From positions 2,367,403-2,431,402 of the forward strand of contig NZ_KB235896.1 in NCBI RefSeq assembly GCF_000332135.1: DNA of 64,000 nucleotides, in the 5' to 3' direction. The position numbers were made by a program, and so were the translations under genes. The stretch is from Anabaena sp. PCC 7108 (GTDB lineage: Bacteria > Cyanobacteriota > Cyanobacteriia > Cyanobacteriales > Nostocaceae). Position 1 is the stretch's first letter, and the number at the start of each line of letters is the position of its first letter. Below the pieces are notes generated by a model. The model did not search any database, had not been told where the DNA came from, and worked only from the letters and a program-made list of their open reading frames with translations. Shown piece by piece: positions 58,896 through 64,000 of the stretch.

Positions 58896-60611
58896 TCATA
58901 AATTGCTGGGTATGGTTTTGAATTTATTTATCGCCCCCAAAGAATAATCTTCTAATTTAAAATCAGCAAAAGGCTTTTTTTCTAATCTATTTCGTAAGGC
59001 TTCATCTAATATTACGCCTTCGGCTTGTTTTTTGACACCAATAATAATGATGCTGCGTTGATAAGCTGTTGAATCTTGATTTGCTTGACAATCTTTTCTT
59101 TGGAATTGTCCCAGATTTAATAAGCGATAGCCTTTGACGCTGGGTATATTACTAAATATCTTTTTTCCTAATAGTTGGATTTGCTGAGAACGTTGTAAAG
59201 CCCGACTCTGTTCGGCGGCAATATCACCTTCACAAGAGGCTGTTCCCACAGAAATAATCTCGCTAGGATTTTCCATGATTCTCTGAATACCTTCTTGTTC
59301 TAAATTTGATTTTAAGGAGTCAAGAGTAATGGTTTGATCGTTATATTTAATTTGGTATGTGCTACCTAATTGCCATTTATATTCTACTGATAAGACTGCA
59401 ATATTAAATTCAGCAACTTTTCCTTGACTATCTTTGCCTTCTTCATAGGGAAAATAATCAACTTTGCCTTTTTTGACTGGTGGTTGTCCATAATCAGGGG
59501 GAAGAACGGTGAATTTATTATTTCTGTTGGCTAGTGCTACAGACCAAAGTAATAATAAGGCAACTATTAAAGCAGATAACCATGCTAACAATGGTAATTT
59601 TTCAGGCTGCTTCTGTGGTGGGAGAACGGTATGATTAGTAGCTAATTTGTTAAGTATTTCAGTTTTAAACCCACCTACTACATTTACTGTAGCAGCAGAA
59701 CTTCCTATCATTCCTATAAGTTGATTTTCCAGTTCGGTCAATTTATCTAATATTTTTCTGGCATTTTCAGGACGTTTATTTACTTCATTGATCATTAACC
59801 AATCAATAAAGTTTAATAGTAATGGAGAAACATGAGTTGCATGATGTCGCCATTCTAAAACATCTAAGTGAGAATTATATAATTGAGTAGGTTGATATCC
59901 CGTTAATAAAAATATAAAGGTGCGTCCTAATGCAAAAAAATCTGATTGGGCTATAGCTTGTCCTCGCATTTGTTCTGGAGGACTATAACCTGATGACATA
60001 ATTGCTGTCACGCTGCCATGATTAGCCAGATAGGTTTTTGTAACTTCCCTAGCTGTACCAAAATCAATTAATACCAATTGTCCATCAGGACGAATCATGA
60101 TATTTGATGGTTTAATATCTCGATGTAGATATTGATTGTGATGAATTAATTCTAAAATTTCTGCTAACTGTTTTAACCAAGCTATGGCTTGGGCTTGAGA
60201 AATGGGACGGTTTTGTTGTTGTTTTAGCCATTGTTCTAGGTTTGGTCCCTCGATTTTTTCCATAACCATACAATGCAAGATTAAACCCATTTTGGTTTCA
60301 TAGGGAAAATAACCTTCTGTTTGGGGAATACCATAATGATTTAATTTTTCTAAAACATAGGCTTCTTGTTGAAAAAGTGATAAGGCTTTACTATCATTTG
60401 CTAATTCTTCTTTGAGAATTTTGAGAATTTTTGGTGTATCCTGTTGATAGGCTTCGTAAACTTTACCGAATCCAGTTTTATCACTTAATAAACGCAAAAC
60501 TCGATAACGTCCAATTACTTCTAATTGAGAACCACAACTTTGACAAAAACGGTTTTCATCGTTGTCTGGATGGTTGGGTTGGGGACAAATTGGATTAATA
60601 CAAAGACTCAT
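58896..60611 (-). CDS. Ser/Thr protein kinase with N-terminal zinc ribbon and extracytoplasmic tail
   Basis: Start at ATG 60611 (571 residues; an upstream TTG is in frame). A four-Cys zinc ribbon (CINPICPQP...CQSCG) precedes a Hanks-type kinase domain (about 30-290) with Asp165 in HRDIKPSN, DFGTARE and the SGYSPPEQ activation segment. One membrane helix (LLAWLSALIVALLLLWSVAL, about 345-365) leads to a ~190-residue outer domain whose RALQRSQQIQLLGKKI and AYQRSIIIIGV hints at an OmpA-C-like fold. The zinc ribbon and kinase face the cytoplasm. Its target is unknown. Confidence 0.82.
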   Translation of the reverse strand: MSLCINPICPQPNHPDNDENRFCQSCGSQLEVIGRYRVLRLLSDKTGFGKVYEAYQQDTPKILKILKEELANDSKALSLFQQEAYVLEKLNHYGIPQTEGYFPYETKMGLILHCMVMEKIEGPNLEQWLKQQQNRPISQAQAIAWLKQLAEILELIHHNQYLHRDIKPSNIMIRPDGQLVLIDFGTAREVTKTYLANHGSVTAIMSSGYSPPEQMRGQAIAQSDFFALGRTFIFLLTGYQPTQLYNSHLDVLEWRHHATHVSPLLLNFIDWLMINEVNKRPENARKILDKLTELENQLIGMIGSSAATVNVVGGFKTEILNKLATNHTVLPPQKQPEKLPLLAWLSALIVALLLLWSVALANRNNKFTVLPPDYGQPPVKKGKVDYFPYEEGKDSQGKVAEFNIAVLSVEYKWQLGSTYQIKYNDQTITLDSLKSNLEQEGIQRIMENPSEIISVGTASCEGDIAAEQSRALQRSQQIQLLGKKIFSNIPSVKGYRLLNLGQFQRKDCQANQDSTAYQRSIIIIGVKKQAEGVILDEALRNRLEKKPFADFKLEDYSLGAINKFKTIPSNL

Positions 60612-60676
60612 AAACAATTAAAAATTAAGAATTAAAAATTAAAAAAAGATTGGTAACTGATGATTAGTAATATATC

Positions 60677-61516
60677 TCATGTTTGTGCTGCTAAAAAAGT
60701 GGCAACTGTCTGATTAAATTCGTCTGGGTTACTTAAAAAAGGCCAATGATTTCCAGGAACTTGACAGAGATGTAACTTTTTTAAGTTAGTTTTGTAAGGT
60801 TGAATTTGCCAATCTTGGCGGTTTACACCTTTTTCTGGTTGTATAAAGAGGGCAGGAGTTTCCACGGGGTGAATAAAACCTGGTACGTCCATTACTGCGT
60901 CAAAAATCCCGTCACGGGCTGCAATTGTAAATTTGCTACCCCAACTACCATCGGGTTTTTGTTCAATGCTGGCTTGAAAAACTTGCTGTTGCCAAGAATT
61001 CCAATTTTGATATTGGCTGAGTTGTCTAATCTTTTGTTCGGCTTCCTCGTAACTAGCAAATGGTCCCATGCTTTTGAGGAAAGGTAAGACGCGGTACAAC
61101 AGGGGAAATGTGATTTTTAGGAAACTGGGCATTTTCCAGATAAAAATAGGATCTACTAGGGTGATACTCCGTAAGCGTGGTGGGTTTTGTCTAGCCCAAA
61201 TAGCGGCTAATTTCCCTGTCCAAGAATGACTGACGATATGAGCAGCAGACCATTCCAGTTTATCCATTAATGCTTCCAAATCAGCGATCGCACTCTCAAA
61301 AGTATAATCCCTCTCTGGCTTACTACTCTCACCATGACCCCGCATATCTGGTGCAACTATATGGTAATCTGCTGCCAAATAATCTCCCAAACTAGACCAA
61401 ACCAAAGCATTATCAGCCATACCATGTAACAACAGTAATGGTTCTTGGCCTTGATTCCACTCTAGATAAGAAAGTTGAATATCAGACGTTGATAGAGTTT
61501 GACGTACAGGCATCAT
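60677..61516 (-). CDS. Alpha/beta hydrolase
   Basis: I start at ATG 61516 (279 residues; TTG 61534 is the longer option). LLLLHGMADNALVW gives the oxyanion side, MRGHGES follows, and the nucleophile elbow reads SHSWTG with Ser98, so the first Gly of GxSxG is Ser. The catalytic acid is expected near PVETPALFIQPE and His in VPGNHWPF. Cytoplasmic; substrate unknown. Confidence 0.78.
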   Translation of the reverse strand: MMPVRQTLSTSDIQLSYLEWNQGQEPLLLLHGMADNALVWSSLGDYLAADYHIVAPDMRGHGESSKPERDYTFESAIADLEALMDKLEWSAAHIVSHSWTGKLAAIWARQNPPRLRSITLVDPIFIWKMPSFLKITFPLLYRVLPFLKSMGPFASYEEAEQKIRQLSQYQNWNSWQQQVFQASIEQKPDGSWGSKFTIAARDGIFDAVMDVPGFIHPVETPALFIQPEKGVNRQDWQIQPYKTNLKKLHLCQVPGNHWPFLSNPDEFNQTVATFLAAQT

Positions 61517-61679
61517 TTGCTTAATCTTCTCCAAGATAGGTAGCTGAAAAGCATATCAGCAAAAATTAAGTTTTAGGTTTTAGGTTTTAATTTTAATGAT
61601 TGTACTCATTAACACGAAATAATGGAGCTAATAAATGTCAAGATCAACTATAGGACTACTCTAGAATATTAAAATTACT

Positions 61680-63212
61680 ATGCCAGAAATACACCAATCC
61701 ATTGCCCAACATTACCACGAACGGACTAAATATGACCCTGAGACTCTAGCCTCTAAAGGTCAGAGGTTAGATTGGTCTAAACAGCCAGTACCGTTCAAAG
61801 AATACAAAATTGGCTCTGATTTTGACCTTAAACCCTATCTGCAAGAAAAACCGGAGACATCTGCCAATAATCCAGATTCTCAATGGTGGCAGAGGCTTTC
61901 ACAGCTACTGTTTCGCAGCTACGGACTAACAGCAAGAATGCCTTCTATGGGTAGTGCTGTATATTTGCGATCTGCACCTAGTGCAGGCGGTTTGTATCCG
62001 GCTGAGGTATATTTAGTTTCCCGTGGTACGCCTTTACTACCACCGGGACTATATAACTATCAATGTCGAACTCATTCTCTCAAACATTATTGGGAAAATG
62101 ATATTTGGCAAGCTTTACAAGCAGCTTGTTTCTGGCATCCTACTTTAGAAAATACCCAACTTGCTTTGATCACTACTGCGGTTTTTTATCGTTCAGCATG
62201 GCGTTATGAAGATAGAGCTTATCGCCGCATTTTTCTAGATACAGGACATCTTTTAGGTAACATCGAATTAGCTGCTGCTATTACTGATTATCGCCCTCAT
62301 TTAATCGGCGGTTTTATAGATGAAGCAGTTAATGACTTATTATATATTGATCCTCAACAAGAAGGTGCTACTGCTGTATTAGCATTGGCAGATTTGTTAG
62401 ATATTCAACAAAATTTACCATTGGGAAAAACTGCTTTACCTTCTCATACTGAAATCAATTATCCCTCAATTCCTGATGGGGAACTGCTGAAATATTTTCA
62501 TTTACATACCCAAATTAAACCTGATACAACTGGTAAACAAAATTTGCCCACGGGACAACAAGAAAGATCCTTGGAGGATAAATATAATTTTCCATTTTGT
62601 GAAAAAGTTTCTACTGTTACTACTTCAATTTATTGGGGTAAAAATCTTTCAGAATTAGAGAATACTATCTATAATCGACGTTCTACCCGTGCTTATAGTG
62701 GTGATGATTTAACTTTAAATGAACTCAAGGCTTTACTCGATTTTACCTACCAACCACAAAATTACATTGACCAAAGTTTAGATAATTATCCAGATTACTT
62801 TGACCTGAATTTAATTGAAACATTTATTGTAGTTTCTGGTGTAAAAGGACTAGATTCAGGTTGTTACTATTACGCACCTAAAGCCCAAGAATTAAGACAA
62901 ATTCGCTTTAAAAATTTCCGACGTGAGCTACATTTTCTCTGTTTAGGTCAAGAATTAGGACGAGATGCAGCAGTAGTGCTATTTCATACCGCTGACCTAA
63001 AATCTGCGATCGCTCAATATGGCGATCGCGTTTACCGTTATTTACACATGGATGCTGGACATCTCGGACAAAAACTCAATTTAGCTGCAATTCGCTTAAA
63101 TTTAGGTGTTAGCGGTATCGGTGGCTTCTTTGACGACCAAGTAAACGATGTTTTGGGTATTCCTGATGATGAAGCAGTTTTGTATATCACAACATTAGGA
63201 AAACCAAGATAG
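61680..63212 (+). CDS. Double-domain SagB/ThcOx-type nitroreductase-family oxidoreductase
   Basis: The 510-residue protein has two nitroreductase-fold halves. The first (about 60-260) holds RSAPSAGGLYPAEVYLVS and DTGHLLGNIELAA...GGFIDEAVNDLL; the second (about 310-510) holds RRSTRAYSGDDLTLNELKALL and DAGHLGQKLNLAA...GGFFDDQVNDVLGI. This is the SagB/ThcOx family, whose best-known members oxidise azolines to azoles in peptide natural products using FMN. No YcaO cyclodehydratase, precursor peptide or transporter is next to it, so its substrate is open. Confidence 0.82.
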   Translation: MPEIHQSIAQHYHERTKYDPETLASKGQRLDWSKQPVPFKEYKIGSDFDLKPYLQEKPETSANNPDSQWWQRLSQLLFRSYGLTARMPSMGSAVYLRSAPSAGGLYPAEVYLVSRGTPLLPPGLYNYQCRTHSLKHYWENDIWQALQAACFWHPTLENTQLALITTAVFYRSAWRYEDRAYRRIFLDTGHLLGNIELAAAITDYRPHLIGGFIDEAVNDLLYIDPQQEGATAVLALADLLDIQQNLPLGKTALPSHTEINYPSIPDGELLKYFHLHTQIKPDTTGKQNLPTGQQERSLEDKYNFPFCEKVSTVTTSIYWGKNLSELENTIYNRRSTRAYSGDDLTLNELKALLDFTYQPQNYIDQSLDNYPDYFDLNLIETFIVVSGVKGLDSGCYYYAPKAQELRQIRFKNFRRELHFLCLGQELGRDAAVVLFHTADLKSAIAQYGDRVYRYLHMDAGHLGQKLNLAAIRLNLGVSGIGGFFDDQVNDVLGIPDDEAVLYITTLGKPR

Positions 63213-63332
63213 ATTTTTGATCCTGAGTAATACTTATAGCAGAATCAAAACCATCTGATCTTAATACTTGATTTTTGGCGGCAATGTTGTACTTCTTACA
63301 AGCTGCTGTAATCAATACCTTGTGCATTTTTT

Positions 63333-63399
63333 GTAGGTTGGGTTGAAACATGAAACCCAACAAATGCGTCGGGTGGCGCTGTCGCTTAACCCAACCTAC
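63333..63399. repeat. GTAGGTTGGGTT inverted repeat element
   Basis: GTAGGTTGGGTT (63333-63344) and AACCCAACCTAC (63388-63399) are a perfect 12-bp inverted pair around a 43-bp centre, MITE-like, related to 44047-44118. It lies in the convergent gap before the phosphatase gene. Confidence 0.8.
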
Positions 63400-63455
63400 A
63401 AATCAAGACTTTTTCGATTTGGAAAAGGTCTTGGTAATATGACTGATTTCTTTAG

Positions 63456-64000
63456 TTAAACCTCTGGTTCTAAATCTAGACTATAAAGCTTTTCACCCGC
63501 TAAATTATGCAAAGTCACAGTTAAAACTTCAGTTTTACCGTCAATTTTGACAGTCCCAAAAAATTGCAACCCTGCACTTGGTGGTTGATTTTGTTTCATC
63601 TCTGCTGGAATACTTTGGAACTTTACTTGTGGACCAAAGGTATTGTCGAGTTTAGCTGGACCAAATGTGCCAGAATTGAGAGGTCCAGCCACAAATTCCC
63701 AAAAAGGTTTAAAGTCACTAAATTGAGCTTTGTTAGGATCATAATAGTGAGATGCCGCATAATGCACATCAGCAGTTAACCAAACAACATTTTGGATATT
63801 GTTGTTTTTAATAAAGCGGAATAAATCTGCTAATTCTAATTCTCTTCCCAATGGTTTTCCATCTCCATTAGCAGCATTTTCAAAGTTAGTTTGACCATCG
63901 CGCACTACTAAACCAATCGGCATATCACTAGCAATTACTTTCCAAGTAGATTTTGAGTTCTTTAATTTACTCTTTAACCAACGCAATTGAGAACTACCAA
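63456..64000 (-). CDS. PhoD-like alkaline phosphatase, N-terminal part outside window
   Basis: The reading frame is open to the right edge and continues LGSSQLRWLKSKL-like sequence, so only the last ~181 residues are here. PhoD-family marks are QLRWLKSKLKNS, WKVIASD, VVWLTADVHYAA (metal-binding Asp and His) and FVAGPLNSGTFGP. PhoD enzymes are exported Ca2+/Fe3+-dependent phosphodiesterases/monoesterases for phosphate supply. Export cannot be checked without the N-terminus. Confidence 0.85.
   Translation of the reverse strand, partial: GSSQLRWLKSKLKNSKSTWKVIASDMPIGLVVRDGQTNFENAANGDGKPLGRELELADLFRFIKNNNIQNVVWLTADVHYAASHYYDPNKAQFSDFKPFWEFVAGPLNSGTFGPAKLDNTFGPQVKFQSIPAEMKQNQPPSAGLQFFGTVKIDGKTEVLTVTLHNLAGEKLYSLDLEPEV

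Overview
The window is chromosomal DNA from a filamentous, heterocyst-forming cyanobacterium (Nostocales; the AT-rich base composition and frequent GCGATCGC octamers suit an Anabaena/Nostoc/Nodularia-type genome, but I cannot name the species). Evidence is a heterocyst glycolipid synthase cluster followed by hetN and hetI, a heterocyst-type quinol oxidase operon, photosystem II genes psbB and psbT, chlP and the circadian output regulator rpaA.

Layout. 1-7.7 kb: end of the hgl operon (ketosynthase C-terminus, KS-like/acyltransferase protein, PfaD-like enoyl reductase, ACP-thioester reductase) and hetN, closed by a hairpin terminator. 8-11 kb: a CPA2 antiporter with two Usp domains, then hetI (phosphopantetheinyl transferase that would activate the Hgl ACPs) facing hetN. 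11-17 kb: YheT-like hydrolase, rpaA, an HTTM-DCC fusion protein and a type II NADH dehydrogenase-like flavoprotein. 17-23.6 kb: a tight minus-strand operon of fatty acyl-AMP ligase, acyl dehydrogenase, ACP, MBOAT acyltransferase and an SGNH/DltD-like protein; its architecture is that of the D-alanylation (Dlt) pathway rebuilt for fatty acids, and it is the best candidate for an undescribed system.

24-34 kb: chlP, a YidD-like protein with a cysteine pentapeptide tail, cysA, a WD40 protein, a HAD phosphatase, rpsA, psbT (34 codons) and psbB. 34-46 kb: an accessory stretch with a trypsin-like protease, an orphan Phd/YefM antitoxin, a Uma2 protein, a peptide-type ABC transporter whose two permease genes are split and inverted around a large fused restriction-modification gene, an HD protein, tRNA-Gly(CCC) and a MAPEG protein. 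46-48 kb: a tail-to-tail restriction enzyme candidate and cytosine-5 methyltransferase.

48-53 kb: an operon (two DUF2231 membrane proteins, then oxidase subunits II, I and III) whose subunit II has lost the CuA ligands, so the enzyme should oxidise quinol (ARTO/Cox3 type). 53-64 kb: an ABC-2 permease, an Rpn-type remnant, an RTX calcium-binding protein with an internal duplication, a dead IS4-type insertion sequence with intact terminal repeats, a zinc-ribbon Ser/Thr kinase, an alpha/beta hydrolase, a double SagB-type oxidoreductase and a PhoD-like phosphatase cut by the window edge. Palindromic dispersed repeats of several families sit between many genes.
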